A stretch of 64,000 bases of DNA from Rhodanobacter soli (GTDB taxonomy: Bacteria; Pseudomonadota; Gammaproteobacteria; Xanthomonadales; Rhodanobacteraceae), in contig NZ_JBEPSD010000002.1 in assembly GCF_040548735.1 (NCBI RefSeq), positions 1 through 64,000 of the forward strand. The letters are read 5' to 3'. A program made the translations under genes and the position numbers. The first letter of the stretch is position 1. Each line of letters opens with the position of its first letter. Under the pieces are notes generated by a model. That model was not told the DNA's origin. It did not search any database and saw only the letters and a list, made by a program, of their open reading frames with translations. Shown piece after piece: positions 16,874 to 25,964 of the stretch.

Positions 16874-18253
16874 TCACTTGGCTGTCTTGGCGGCAGGGGC
16901 GGCGGCGACCGGGCGACGCACGATCACGCTGCGGTTGGCATCGGTGAGATAGGCGCGGGCGACGCGCTTGATGTCATCGGAGTTCACCGCCTCGATCCAG
17001 CCGGGCATCCGGTTGGCGACGTTGGCGTCGCCCCACAGCGTCTGCAGCTTGGCCAGCGTGTCGGCGCGGCCGAGGAAGGATTCCAGCCCGCCGTACCAGT
17101 CCGACAGCATCTTGGTTTTCACCCGGGCCAGGGTGGCGTCGTCGACGCCGTCGCTGGCGACCTTGCCGATCTCCTCGTCGATCGCGGCCAGTACCTGGTC
17201 CGGCGTGGCGTTGGGTTTGTACAGCGCGAACAGGCCCAGCAGGGTCGGGCCGGCGTAGTCGCTGCCGTCGCCGAGCGGGAAGTTCACACCGCCCTGGATG
17301 TTGAGCAGCAGCTCGCGGCCCTTGACCAGGCCCTGGTAAAACCGCGAGGCGTCGTCGCCGACCAGCAATTGCGACAGCACCATCATCGGGATCTGGTCCT
17401 TGCTGCCGCGCGCGGGCATCTTCCAGCCGATCGCCAACGCCGGCACCTTGGCCAGCGCATCGGTCTGTTCCTCATGACGCGGCTTGGTGTTCAGCGGTTC
17501 GGAGACGTCCGGCCGCGGCGGCAACGTGCGGGCGGGCAGGCTGCCGAAATATTTCTGCGCCAGCGCGAAGGCCTGCTCCGGCGTGACGTCGCCGGCGATG
17601 CCGAGCACCGCGTTGGCCGGCTGGTAGAAGGTGTCGTGGAAGGTCTTCACGTCGGTGATGCTGGCGTGGTCCAGGTCCTTGAACGAGCCGTAGCCGTCGT
17701 GGTTGTTGGCCCACTTGTCGAGCGCGAGGCGGTTGAGGTCGGTCCAGAAGAACAGGCCGTAGGGCTGGTTCTTCACGTTGACGCGGATCTCCTCCTTCAC
17801 CACGTTCTGCTGGTTGGCGAGGTTCTTCGCGCTGAAGTCGAGTGACTTCATGCGGTCCGCTTCCAACCACAGGATCGGCGCCAGCGCGGACGATGGCGCG
17901 GAGGCGATGTAGTTGGTGTAGTCGGCGCGGGTGGAGCCGTTGAACACGCCACCGCCGCCCTGGATCACGCGCTCGAAGGTGCCCTTGGGTGCGTCCGGCG
18001 TGCCTTCGAACATCAGGTGCTCGAACAGGTGGGCGAAGCCGGTGCGATTCTGCGGTTCCAGCCGCATGCCGACGTGGTAGACCATGCTGATGCCGACGGT
18101 GGGCGAGCTGTGGTCTTCGGAAACCACCACGGTGAGGCCGTTGTCGAGTTTCTTCACCGCGACCGGCAGCTTCCAGGTATCGGTGTCGGCCGCCTGGGCG
18201 GCGAAGGCCAGGCACAGCCCGGCGACCAGTACGGATAGTCGTGAAGCGCGCAT
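16874..18253 (-). CDS. M16 family zinc peptidase, catalytic subunit
   Basis: A 459-aa protein with signal peptide (MRASRLSVLVAGLCLAFAAQA). The inverted zinc motif is HLFEH at residues 75-79 (H75, E78, H79), with the distal Glu in NVVKEEIRVN. The C-terminal half has the inactive domain (YAGPTLLGLFALYKPN). M16 peptidases of this type degrade peptides in the periplasm as pitrilysin-like or processing-peptidase-like heterodimers. An AAGGAG site stands 8 bases before the ATG. It is the first gene of a two-gene operon with the non-catalytic subunit. Confidence 0.94.
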   Translation of the reverse strand: MRASRLSVLVAGLCLAFAAQAADTDTWKLPVAVKKLDNGLTVVVSEDHSSPTVGISMVYHVGMRLEPQNRTGFAHLFEHLMFEGTPDAPKGTFERVIQGGGGVFNGSTRADYTNYIASAPSSALAPILWLEADRMKSLDFSAKNLANQQNVVKEEIRVNVKNQPYGLFFWTDLNRLALDKWANNHDGYGSFKDLDHASITDVKTFHDTFYQPANAVLGIAGDVTPEQAFALAQKYFGSLPARTLPPRPDVSEPLNTKPRHEEQTDALAKVPALAIGWKMPARGSKDQIPMMVLSQLLVGDDASRFYQGLVKGRELLLNIQGGVNFPLGDGSDYAGPTLLGLFALYKPNATPDQVLAAIDEEIGKVASDGVDDATLARVKTKMLSDWYGGLESFLGRADTLAKLQTLWGDANVANRMPGWIEAVNSDDIKRVARAYLTDANRSVIVRRPVAAAPAAKTAK

Positions 18254-18398
18254 CTACGTCTCCTTGTCAACGCGAATGAAGCGCCGATCGTCCTGCGATC
18301 GGGCGGGGTCCACAAGTGACGAATGGGGGAGGAGGAATCACTGCGCACCGGGACTTCCTGCGACGCAGTCGGTCCCACGGAAGCCGCGTCGTGTGAGC

Positions 18399-19175
18399 TC
18401 AGGCGACGTCGCCGATCCAGGCCGGGCTGCTGAACTTCGTGTGCCCGAGTGCTTCCGCCTGGACCAGTTCGTCGGCGCGCAAGCTGCCGTCGCTGAGACC
18501 ATGCAGGCGGCGGAAGGTGGCGACCATGCGCTCGATCACCGCCTCGCGCGGCAGGCCGGTCTGGCTGCGCAGCGGGTCGACCCGCTTGGCCGCGCTGACG
18601 GTGCCCTTGTCGGACAGTTTCTCGCGGCCGATGCGCAGCACGTCCAGCATCTTCGCGGCGTCGATGTCGTAGGCCATCGTGACGTGATGCAGCACCGCGC
18701 CACCGCGGTGCACTTGCGCGGCGCCGGCGATCTTGCCGCCTTCGGATGTGATGTCGTTGAGCGGCTGATACCACGCCTTGATGCCCAGTTCGCCCAGTGC
18801 CTGCAGCACCCACGCGTCGAAGAAGGCATAGGCTTCCTGGAACGACAGCCCCTTCACCAGCGACTGCGGCGCGTAGATCGAATAGGTGATCGTGTTGCCC
18901 GGCTCGATGAACATTGCGCCGCCACCGGAAACCCGTCGCACCACTTCGATGCCGTGGCGCCGTGCCGCCTCGCTGTCCACTTCATTGCGCAGCGACTGGA
19001 AGCGGCCGATCACCACCGCCGGCGATGCCCATTCCCAGATGCGCAGGGTCGGCGCGCGGCGACCGGCGCCGACCTCGTGAGTCAGCACGTCGTCCAGCGC
19101 CATATGCAGGGTGGGCGATTGCGGTGCGGTGTGAATCAGCTGCCAGTCGTGGTCGCGCCAGTCGGTGCGCATCAT
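18399..19175 (-). CDS. lplA: Lipoate-protein ligase A, catalytic large domain
   Basis: A 258-aa lipoate ligase of the LplA family, which activates lipoate with ATP and attaches it to lipoyl domains of 2-oxoacid dehydrogenases and the glycine cleavage H protein. Motifs: LRIWEWASPAVVIGRFQ, the lipoyl-AMP loop RRVSGGGAMFIEPG (residues 80-93), and the catalytic-lysine region EGGKIAGAAQVHRGG. The protein stops at about 258 aa and lacks the C-terminal accessory domain of E. coli LplA; that domain is encoded separately by the overlapping upstream gene. The start at 19175 overlaps that gene's stop by ATGA. Confidence 0.9.
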   Translation of the reverse strand: MMRTDWRDHDWQLIHTAPQSPTLHMALDDVLTHEVGAGRRAPTLRIWEWASPAVVIGRFQSLRNEVDSEAARRHGIEVVRRVSGGGAMFIEPGNTITYSIYAPQSLVKGLSFQEAYAFFDAWVLQALGELGIKAWYQPLNDITSEGGKIAGAAQVHRGGAVLHHVTMAYDIDAAKMLDVLRIGREKLSDKGTVSAAKRVDPLRSQTGLPREAVIERMVATFRRLHGLSDGSLRADELVQAEALGHTKFSSPAWIGDVA

Positions 19176-19462
19176 GCTTCGGCTTCCCTGTGCAAGGCGC
19201 GGCGCACGGCGACCGCGATGGCTTCCGGCGAAAGACCATACATCATCACGTCGGCGGATAGGGCATGACGCACGCTGGCGGCGAGCGCGGCTTCGTCGGC
19301 GTGTTCCGGTTGACCCTCCAGCGCGCGGTTGATCGTATCCAGCGCGCTGTCCGGTTCCAGGAAGAAATCGCCGCTCAGCTGCACGTCGGCAAGACGGCCA
19401 TCGCGCACCGCGAGATCGATCACCACCAGCTTGCCGCCGGGCATCTTGTATTCGCCGTGCAT
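19172..19462 (-). CDS. lplB: Lipoate-protein ligase accessory subunit (LplB-like)
   Basis: A 96-aa protein starting MHGEYKMPGGKLVVIDLAV. The sequence (GEYKxPGGKLV..DL....G.L..V..SGDFFLEP...L..I...LEG) matches the C-terminal domain of lipoate-protein ligases, known as a free subunit (LplB) in Thermoplasma acidophilum, where LplA is inactive in lipoate activation without it. It lies directly before and overlaps lplA by ATGA, so a two-subunit ligase is likely. A longer in-frame ORF to 19555 begins with low-complexity sequence and is rejected. The symbol is by analogy. Confidence 0.8.
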   Translation of the reverse strand: MHGEYKMPGGKLVVIDLAVRDGRLADVQLSGDFFLEPDSALDTINRALEGQPEHADEAALAASVRHALSADVMMYGLSPEAIAVAVRRALHREAEA

Positions 19463-19585
19463 GGATCGTCCTCGTGCCCACCGTCGTGGTGCGCAACAGG
19501 GCGATTTTGCCGCGTTACGGCGGGCAGGGGAAATCCGGGCGGCGCTCCAAGCCATCGAACAGAGCGCCCGGCCGGGCGTAGCGCG

Positions 19586-20320
19586 TCAGATCTGCGCAAG
19601 CCCACCATCGACAGCGAGCTCGCTGGCGGTCATGAAGCTGCTGTCCTGCGACGCGAGAAAGGCCGCCGCCGCCCCGATCTCCGACGGTTCGGCCATGCGC
19701 CGGAGCGGATTCATCGAGGCGAACACCTTCATGCCCTCCTCGCCCACTGCTGCCTTCGCCAGTTCGGTCGCCGTCGGCCCGGGCGACAGCACGTTGACCC
19801 GGATGCCGGTGCCCTTCAGGTCTTCCGCCCACGTCCGCGCGAGGTTGCGCACGGCGGCCTTGCTCGCGCTGTAGACGCCGAATGCCGGGGCGCCCGTGGT
19901 GCCGGCGCTCGATCCGGTCAGGATGATCGAGCCGCCCTGGCCCATCAGCGGCAGCGCCTTCTGCACCGTGAAGATCGTGCCCTTCACGTTGGTGTCGAAG
20001 GTTTCGTCGATGTGCTCGGCGGTGATCTCGCCCAGCGGAAGCAGGCTGCCCGTGCCCGCGTTGGCGAACACGATGTCGAGGGTGCCGCGCTCCGCCTTCA
20101 CCGCCGCGTAGAGCCGGTCGAGATCGGCCAGGTCGGAGACCGAGCCCTGCACCGCGCGGGCATTGGGGCCGAGGTCGGCCACCGCGTCGTCGAGCGCTTC
20201 CTGCCGGCGGCCGAAGATGAAGACGAAGGCGCCTTCCTCGATGAAGCGCTTTGCCGCCGCGCGGCCGATGCCGGTGGCGCCGCCGGTGATCACGGCGGTT
20301 TTTCCATTCAACTTGCTCAT
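19586..20320 (-). CDS. SDR family NAD(P)-dependent oxidoreductase
   Basis: A 244-aa classical short-chain dehydrogenase. The cofactor loop is TGGATGIG (residues 12-19), NAG is at FANAG, catalytic Ser at ILTGSSAG and the YxxxK pair at VYSASKAA, followed by SPGPTAT. The Arg after the second strand (FGRRQEA) suggests NADP preference. It sits 92 bp downstream of an NAD(P)-binding reductase gene on the same strand, so the two may form an operon opposite the divergent LysR gene. Substrate cannot be predicted. Confidence 0.9.
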   Translation of the reverse strand: MSKLNGKTAVITGGATGIGRAAAKRFIEEGAFVFIFGRRQEALDDAVADLGPNARAVQGSVSDLADLDRLYAAVKAERGTLDIVFANAGTGSLLPLGEITAEHIDETFDTNVKGTIFTVQKALPLMGQGGSIILTGSSAGTTGAPAFGVYSASKAAVRNLARTWAEDLKGTGIRVNVLSPGPTATELAKAAVGEEGMKVFASMNPLRRMAEPSEIGAAAAFLASQDSSFMTASELAVDGGLAQI

Positions 20321-20411
20321 GTCATGAATCCTGGGTTGGAGGGGTTGCTGCTGCCGAAGCAGTGATTGGGTTGCAGGCTGATCGCGGTCTTGTCGTGACG
20401 GCCGTACGCGC

Positions 20412-21011
20412 TTACGGCGCCTGCTTGAACAGGTCCTGGAAAATCAATGGGCCCCAGACGCGGCCGCGTGCCTGCACCAGCGTGCCGCCTTCGTCGAACT
20501 TCCCGAGGTTGACGGGGGCGAAGCCGAGTCGCTTGGCAAGGTCCGCCACCTGCGCTGCGGCAGCTTCGTCGTCGCTCGACAGGAACACGACCCGGTGGCC
20601 GCCCTGGACGTTCGGGTCGGTGGCCAGGGTGCGCGCCGGCAGGTGATTGAAGCCCTTCACGAACCTGGCGCCGGGGAACGCCTTGGCGGCGAAAGCGGAG
20701 GAGGGGAGACCGTCGAGAGTTTCGACAGGGGCATTCGTATTCATCGCGTCGATGATCGTCTTGCCCTGCCAATCCGGAAGCGCTTTGCCGACCTCGCGAT
20801 GCCCGTCGAACAGAACCGCCAGGATGATCACGTCCGCCTTGACGGCTTCCTGCAGTGTCTTGGGGATGACCGTGGGCCCGATCGCCTGCGCCTGCGGCAA
20901 CAGGGCTTCGGGCGATCGCCGACTGGCGACCGCGACTTCGATGTTGTTGCGGGCGAAAGCGCGGGCGAGGGCCTGGCCTATGGCACCGAAACCGATGATG
21001 GCGTAGCTCAT
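20412..21011 (-). CDS. NADPH-dependent F420 reductase-like oxidoreductase
   Basis: A 199-aa protein with an N-terminal Rossmann motif MSYAIIGFGAIGQALARAFA and the F420_oxidored-type layout (IILAVLFDGHREVGKALPDW, then VVFLSSDDEAAAAQVADLA). Proteobacterial members usually work on NADPH-dependent substrates rather than F420. The start at 21011 is set by the Rossmann glycine motif; an upstream ATG at 21071 would add an unconserved leader. It is divergent from a LysR regulator 134 bp away, a typical regulator-target arrangement. Confidence 0.85.
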   Translation of the reverse strand: MSYAIIGFGAIGQALARAFARNNIEVAVASRRSPEALLPQAQAIGPTVIPKTLQEAVKADVIILAVLFDGHREVGKALPDWQGKTIIDAMNTNAPVETLDGLPSSAFAAKAFPGARFVKGFNHLPARTLATDPNVQGGHRVVFLSSDDEAAAAQVADLAKRLGFAPVNLGKFDEGGTLVQARGRVWGPLIFQDLFKQAP

Positions 21012-21145
21012 GACATTGTCCTTATTCAGTACGGGATGGAGTGGTCCGACCCGTTCGGGCCGGTTGCCCAAGCGATCTGGGTCGCTTGACGCATCAACAC
21101 AATTGACGAAACATGGCTTAATACGATCTATTTTCTGGATAAGCC

Positions 21146-22036
21146 GTGCTCGACAACGTCACCATCAACCAGCTGCGTGCGTTCGTTGCGGTGTGCGATC
21201 AGGGCAGCTTTTCGGGTGCGGCGCGGAAGCTCGCACGGGCGCAATCGGCCATCAGCCACGCGATCAAGGCGCTGGAAAGTGCGTTCGATATCGAGCTGTT
21301 CGAGCGCAACACGCGCAAGGCGCAGCTCACCGCGGCGGGGCGCAGTCTCTTGCCGGACGCACGGGCGGTAATTTCGCGCACGGAAGAAATGAAGAGTCGC
21401 GCCGGCGCGATCGCCAAGGCCGGGGTGCCGCAGGTTTCGGTGGCGGTCGACGCCTACTTCCCGCGCGCCCACCTGATCGACTGCTTGCGCACGCTGCAGG
21501 AAGAGTTCCCGACCGCCGCGATCAACCTGCGCATCACCACCATGCAGGGCGGCGAGAACCTGGTGCTCGAAAAGGTGTGCGCCCTGGCCGTCACCATCGA
21601 GAACGTGCCGGAGGTGAACCCGCAAGCCATCGAACGCCACTGGTTGCGCGAGGCGGAGATGGTGACGGTATGCGCGCCGTCCTATCCACTCGCTTCAACC
21701 CCCAAGCCCATTCCCGTGGACGAGTTCGGCCGGCACATCCAGATCATCGTCACCGACAACCAGCCCGGCGCCGAAAAGACCCAACAGGGCGTTGCCGGCA
21801 AGCGCCAGTGGCTGGTCAACGATCTCGGCGCCAAACGTGATCTGCTCAAGGCAGGTCTCGGTTGGGGACACTTGCCGCGGCACCTCGTCGCCGAGGATCT
21901 GGCAAGCGGAGAGCTCGTTGAACTCGAGCGCCGTGCGTGGCACATGGGTCCGCTCACGTTCGTGATCTCGCAGCGCCGCGGGTACGATCTCTCACCATGC
22001 GAATCGCGGCTGGTCGAGCTTCTTGGCAAAGCTTAG
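21146..22036 (+). CDS. LysR family transcriptional regulator
   Basis: A 296-aa LysR-type regulator starting at GTG 21146. The N-terminal winged helix-turn-helix is clear (INQLRAFVAVCDQGSFSGAARKLARAQSAISHAIKALE) with ELFERNTRKAQLTAAGRSLL, followed by the periplasmic-binding-protein-like effector domain (SVAVDAYFPRAHLIDCLRTLQEEFP). It probably controls the divergent reductase/SDR pair through the 134-bp intergenic region. A TTGACG at 21103-21108 with ATCTAT 17 bases later could be its own promoter. Inducer unknown. Confidence 0.9.
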   Translation: MLDNVTINQLRAFVAVCDQGSFSGAARKLARAQSAISHAIKALESAFDIELFERNTRKAQLTAAGRSLLPDARAVISRTEEMKSRAGAIAKAGVPQVSVAVDAYFPRAHLIDCLRTLQEEFPTAAINLRITTMQGGENLVLEKVCALAVTIENVPEVNPQAIERHWLREAEMVTVCAPSYPLASTPKPIPVDEFGRHIQIIVTDNQPGAEKTQQGVAGKRQWLVNDLGAKRDLLKAGLGWGHLPRHLVAEDLASGELVELERRAWHMGPLTFVISQRRGYDLSPCESRLVELLGKA

Positions 22037-22507
22037 CTTCGTGCGGATCGCAGCTGCCTGTGGCTTGTCGATCATGGATGGACGTCCGCAGAAGAACGCC
22101 TTCATGCGATCCGTGAGCTGAGGCGCCGACTTAAGCCTCGGCCCCGCTTGTGATTGCCCATCACAGCGTTCCCGATCCCCCGGGCGAGAAGATGCGCTGG
22201 CTGCAGAGGCACGTGGCCTTCATGACACCAAACGGCGTGTCGGTTGCAACGCGGCCAAGGCCATCGAAGCAATTCGCTAGGCCGCTTGGTTGCCCTTGGT
22301 TGGAGCCAAGCGGCAAGTAGCTGGGGATGCTCATCCGCCGGCCGCTTTCAGCCCAAAAGCGATCCGTCGCTCTGACTGACCGTTGGATTATCCAGGCGTG
22401 CGTTCGGCGAAGTGTTCGAGCTGGACGCCCCAATGGGTGCGCAGGGCGGGGAGGTTCTGAGTGAGTTCGATGCTGCCTCGCCAAGCCCCTTGGTCGCTAC
22501 CGCTGAA
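22037..22507. other. Intergenic region without recognisable genes
   Basis: About 470 bases after the LysR gene. The only ORF of size (minus strand, 22161-22484) has no family resemblance and no ribosome-binding site. In the frame of the downstream secreted-protein gene, reading continues 39 codons past its stop before the next stop, which may be chance. I see no RNA gene or repeat. Confidence 0.5.
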
Positions 22508-22948
22508 TCAGCGGCCGCGGCGGCCGTTGAAATGGCCGCTGCCGGCGCCGACCGAGATGCTGACGCCGCCGCTTGGATGATCGCAGCTGCCGAAGGCCTT
22601 GGTGATGTTGACCGTGCCGGTCTGGTAGTTGCCGCTCATGTGACTGCCGCTCATCACGCCCATGCCGACGCTGCCGTGCATCTGGGGCTGGTTGTAGCTG
22701 TAGTCGTCGCAGTCGGTTTCCGTCGCGGTGTCGGTGGTGTCGGTGGTGTCGTTGTTGCCCATGCGACCGCTGGTGTCGCCGTAGTACACGCCGGGTGCGT
22801 TGCGGGCCGGCGTGGCGGCGGTGGAACTCGGGGCAGGCAGGTCGCTGGGCGGCAGCTTGAGGTTCAATGGTTTGCCGGTCGTCTGCGCCCACGCCGGTGC
22901 GGCCAGCATGGTGACCAGCAGGACAGGAAGAAACCGTTGGATGTTCAT
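22508..22948 (-). CDS. Secreted Gly/Ser/Thr-rich hypothetical protein
   Basis: A 146-aa protein with a good signal peptide (MNIQRFLPVLLVTMLAAPAWAQ). The mature region is low-complexity: Asp/Thr-rich NNDTTDTTDTATETDCDDY, then Gly/Ser/Met-rich (GSVGMGVMSGSHMSGNYQTG) and a basic tail. Two cysteines are present. No family is recognised; composition suggests a periplasmic or surface protein. It has its own transcription unit downstream of parC, separated by 111 bp. Confidence 0.6.
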   Translation of the reverse strand: MNIQRFLPVLLVTMLAAPAWAQTTGKPLNLKLPPSDLPAPSSTAATPARNAPGVYYGDTSGRMGNNDTTDTTDTATETDCDDYSYNQPQMHGSVGMGVMSGSHMSGNYQTGTVNITKAFGSCDHPSGGVSISVGAGSGHFNGRRGR

Positions 22949-23059
22949 GCGTACTCCGGGGTTGTCACGTATTCAACGCGCGATGGCGCATTGGCGTGTA
23001 CGTCCCTGTTGGAAAGGCCGGATGCCGACAAGTTCCTGCCGTTCCGAAGGCTGCAAAGG

Positions 23060-25300
23060 TTAGCCGGTGGTCTCGATTCTCTCCACGCGGCGCAAGCCGC
23101 GCGGCAGTACGCCGCCGCGGGTGGCGCGGTTGCCGCCGTACTCGACCAGGTCGGACCACTTCAGGGTGAGTTTGCGCTGGCCGGCATACATCGTCACTTC
23201 GCCCTTGCCTTCGCTGACCACCGCCACGCCGACGACCCGCTCGTCGCCGCTGACGAGCTTCGCCTTCGGGATCTCGATCAGCTTGTTGCCCTTGCCCTTG
23301 TCCAGTTCGGGCAGTTCGGCCACCGAGAACATCAGCAGGTGCCCTTCGGTGGTGACCACCACGATGCGGTCGCGCGCCGGGTCGGCACTGATCTGCGGCG
23401 CCAGCACCCTGGCCTTGTCGCTGAGGCTGATGATCTGCTTGCCGGCCTTGTTGCGGCCGGTGAGTGACTCGAAGCGGGTGACGAAGCCGTAGCCGAAGTC
23501 GGTGGCGAGGATCAGCCGGGTGTCGTTGTCGCCGGCGACCACCGCGTCGAAGCTGGCGCCCGCGGCCGGGCTGAAGCGGCCGGTCAGCGGCTCGCCGTTG
23601 CCGCGCGCCGAGGGCAGGGTGTGCGCCAGCGTGGAGTAGGCGCGCCCGGTGGAGTCGATGAACGCGACCTGCTGCGTGGTGCGGGCCTTCACCGCGGCGA
23701 GCAGGCCGTCGCCCTCGCGGTAGTTCAGTGCCTCGGCGTCGACGTCGTGGCCCTTGGCGGCGCGCGCCCAGCCCTTCTGCGAGAGCACCACGGTGACCGG
23801 TTCGCTGGCCACCAGCGCGCTCTCGTCCAGCGCATGCGCCACTTCGCGCTCGACCAGCGGCGAGCGGCGGGCGTCGCCGAATTTCTCGGCATCGGCGCGC
23901 AGCTCGTCCTTGATCAGACTCTTCAGCTTGGCCGGCGATTTCAGCAGCACGTTGATGCGCGCGCGCTCCTCTTCGAGCTGGTCGCGCTCGGCGTTGATCT
24001 TCATCTCCTCCAGCCGTGCCAGCTGGCGCAGCCGGGTTTCGAGGATGTAGTCGGTCTGTTCCTCGCTGAGCTTGAAGCGCGCCATCAGCACGGGTTTGGG
24101 CTCGTCCTCGCTGCGTACGATGCGGATGACTTCGTCGAGGTTGAGGTAGGCGGTGTGCAGGCCTTCGAGCAGGTGCAGGCGGCGGTCGACCTTGGCCAGG
24201 CGGTGTTGCAGGCGCCGGGTGACCGTGCTGGTGCGGAAGCTCAGCCATTCGCCGAGGATGCGCTTGAGGTCCTTCACCTGCGGCCGGCCGTCCAGGCCGA
24301 TCATGTTGAGGTTGACGCGGAAGCTCTTCTCCATGTCCGTCGTGGCGAACAGGTGCTGCATGGTCTCGTCGGCGTCGACGCGGTTCGAGCGCGGCACGAT
24401 CACCAGCCGGATCGGATTCTCGTGGTCGGACTCGTCGCGCAGGTCCTCGATCATCGGCAGCTTCTTCGCGCGCATCTGCGCGGCGATCTGCTCGAGGATC
24501 TTCGACGGGCTGACCTGGTGCGGCAGCGCGGTGATCACGATGTTGCCTTCCTCGCGCTGGTACACCGCGCGGGCACGCACCGAACCGCCGCCGGTCTGGT
24601 AGATCGCCAGCAGGTCGGCGCGCGGGGTGATGATCTCTGCCTCGGTCGGGTAGTCCGGCCCGCGCACGTGCTCGCACAGGTCGGCGACGGTGGCGTCCGG
24701 ATCGTCCAGCAGGCGGATGCACGCGGTGGCCAGCTCGCGCAGGTTGTGCGGCGGGATGTCGGTGGCCATGCCGACGGCGATGCCCATCGAGCCGTTAAGC
24801 AGCACGTGCGGTACGCGCGCCGGCAGCCAGCTCGGCTCGTCCATGGTGCCGTCGAAATTCGGCACCCAGTCCACCGTGCCCTGGGCCAGCTCGCCCAGCA
24901 GCGCCTCGGCGATCGGGCTGAGCTTGGATTCGGTATAGCGCATCGCGGCGAAGCTCTTCGGGTCGTCCGGCGAACCGAAGTTGCCCTGGCCGTCGACCAG
25001 CGGGTAGCGGTACGAGAACGGCTGCGCCATCAGCACCATCGCCTCGTAGCACGACGAATCGCCGTGCGGATGGAACTTGCCGATCACGTCGCCGATGGTG
25101 CGCGCGGACTTTTTCGGCTTGGCGGTGGCGGCCAGGCCCAGCTCGCTCATCGCGTAGATGATGCGCCGCTGCACCGGCTTCAGGCCGTCGCCCACGAACG
25201 GCAGCGCGCGGTCCAGCACCACGTACATCGAGTAGTCGAGATAGGCCCGCTCGGCGTATTCCTTCAGCGGGATCTGTTCGTAATTGGCTTGCAGGTTCAT
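23060..25300 (-). CDS. parC: DNA topoisomerase IV subunit A
   Basis: A 746-aa protein, close to the 752 aa of E. coli ParC. ParC with ParE decatenates daughter chromosomes. The N-terminus [23 protein letters not shown] is diagnostic. The catalytic tyrosine is in AMRYTES (about Y122). The quinolone-resistance region reads [12 protein letters not shown], with Ser at the position of E. coli S80 and Glu at that of E84, so no common resistance mutation. The C-terminal beta-propeller ([20 protein letters not shown]) distinguishes it from GyrA together with its length and lack of a GyrA-box. The overlapping long antisense ORFs are shadows. Confidence 0.97.
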   Translation of the reverse strand: MNLQANYEQIPLKEYAERAYLDYSMYVVLDRALPFVGDGLKPVQRRIIYAMSELGLAATAKPKKSARTIGDVIGKFHPHGDSSCYEAMVLMAQPFSYRYPLVDGQGNFGSPDDPKSFAAMRYTESKLSPIAEALLGELAQGTVDWVPNFDGTMDEPSWLPARVPHVLLNGSMGIAVGMATDIPPHNLRELATACIRLLDDPDATVADLCEHVRGPDYPTEAEIITPRADLLAIYQTGGGSVRARAVYQREEGNIVITALPHQVSPSKILEQIAAQMRAKKLPMIEDLRDESDHENPIRLVIVPRSNRVDADETMQHLFATTDMEKSFRVNLNMIGLDGRPQVKDLKRILGEWLSFRTSTVTRRLQHRLAKVDRRLHLLEGLHTAYLNLDEVIRIVRSEDEPKPVLMARFKLSEEQTDYILETRLRQLARLEEMKINAERDQLEEERARINVLLKSPAKLKSLIKDELRADAEKFGDARRSPLVEREVAHALDESALVASEPVTVVLSQKGWARAAKGHDVDAEALNYREGDGLLAAVKARTTQQVAFIDSTGRAYSTLAHTLPSARGNGEPLTGRFSPAAGASFDAVVAGDNDTRLILATDFGYGFVTRFESLTGRNKAGKQIISLSDKARVLAPQISADPARDRIVVVTTEGHLLMFSVAELPELDKGKGNKLIEIPKAKLVSGDERVVGVAVVSEGKGEVTMYAGQRKLTLKWSDLVEYGGNRATRGGVLPRGLRRVERIETTG

Positions 25301-25400
25301 GCGGTTGCATCAGGTGAAGTGGCGCGCGGCGCGCGGGATAACCGGTCGATGGTGCCAGAAAGCGGCGGGCTCTTGTAGGCGCGGTTTCGGCCGCGATCTG

Positions 25401-25871
25401 CTATGGCACGCTGGCCGGCAGCGGCGGCGCGCGCAGCGGCACCGGCGTGGACTGCACGATCGAGGTGGTGGTCTGGCCGTGGCGCAGGAAGCGGTCGAGG
25501 ATCAGGTCCAGGTGTTCCAGCGCGTCCAGATGCACCTTGATGATGAAGCAGTCCTCGCCGGTGACACGGTGGCACTCGACGACCTGCGGGATCTTCTGCG
25601 CGAGTTCGGCGATCTTCGGCAGTTGCCCGGGCACGGGGCGCACCCGCACGTAGGCGGTGACCGGCCAGCCCAGCGCCTTGGGGTCGAGGTCGAGCCGGTA
25701 GCCGCGGATCACTCCGGTTTCCTCCAGCCGGTTCAGGCGTTCCTTCACCGCCGGCGCCGACATGCCGACGCGGCTGGCGAGCCGGGTGACGGGCTGGCGC
25801 GGGTCTTCCTGCAGCGCCTGCAGCAGGGCGATATTGCGGGGATCGGACAGCAAATTTGAAATCTGAGGCAT
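25401..25871 (-). CDS. Lrp/AsnC family transcriptional regulator
   Basis: A 156-aa regulator with an N-terminal helix-turn-helix (DPRNIALLQALQEDPRQPVTRLASRVGMSAPAVKERLNRLEETGVI) and a C-terminal RAM-type domain (AYVRVRPVPGQLPKIAELAQKIPQVVECHRVTGEDCFIIKV). Lrp-type proteins bind amino acids or related ligands. It is transcribed divergently from an EamA-type exporter 93 bp away and probably controls it, as LysG- or Lrp-like regulators control amino-acid exporters. The Pro-rich tail (VPLRAPPLPASVP) is unconserved. Confidence 0.92.
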   Translation of the reverse strand: MPQISNLLSDPRNIALLQALQEDPRQPVTRLASRVGMSAPAVKERLNRLEETGVIRGYRLDLDPKALGWPVTAYVRVRPVPGQLPKIAELAQKIPQVVECHRVTGEDCFIIKVHLDALEHLDLILDRFLRHGQTTTSIVQSTPVPLRAPPLPASVP

Positions 25872-25964
25872 GGGATGTCACCGGCTTTCAAGTCAGGAAA
25901 TATTGGTCGCTGATTCCTTCTTTTCGGGATGGATCATGCGCCGATCGTTTGCAAAAGTGGCTGC

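Noticed and set aside
22161-22484. 107-aa minus-strand ORF in the 470-bp gap
   Set aside because: No family resemblance, no ribosome-binding site and unremarkable composition.
23621-25378. 585-aa plus-strand ORF antisense to parC
   Set aside because: Shadow frame; parC motifs are intact on the minus strand.
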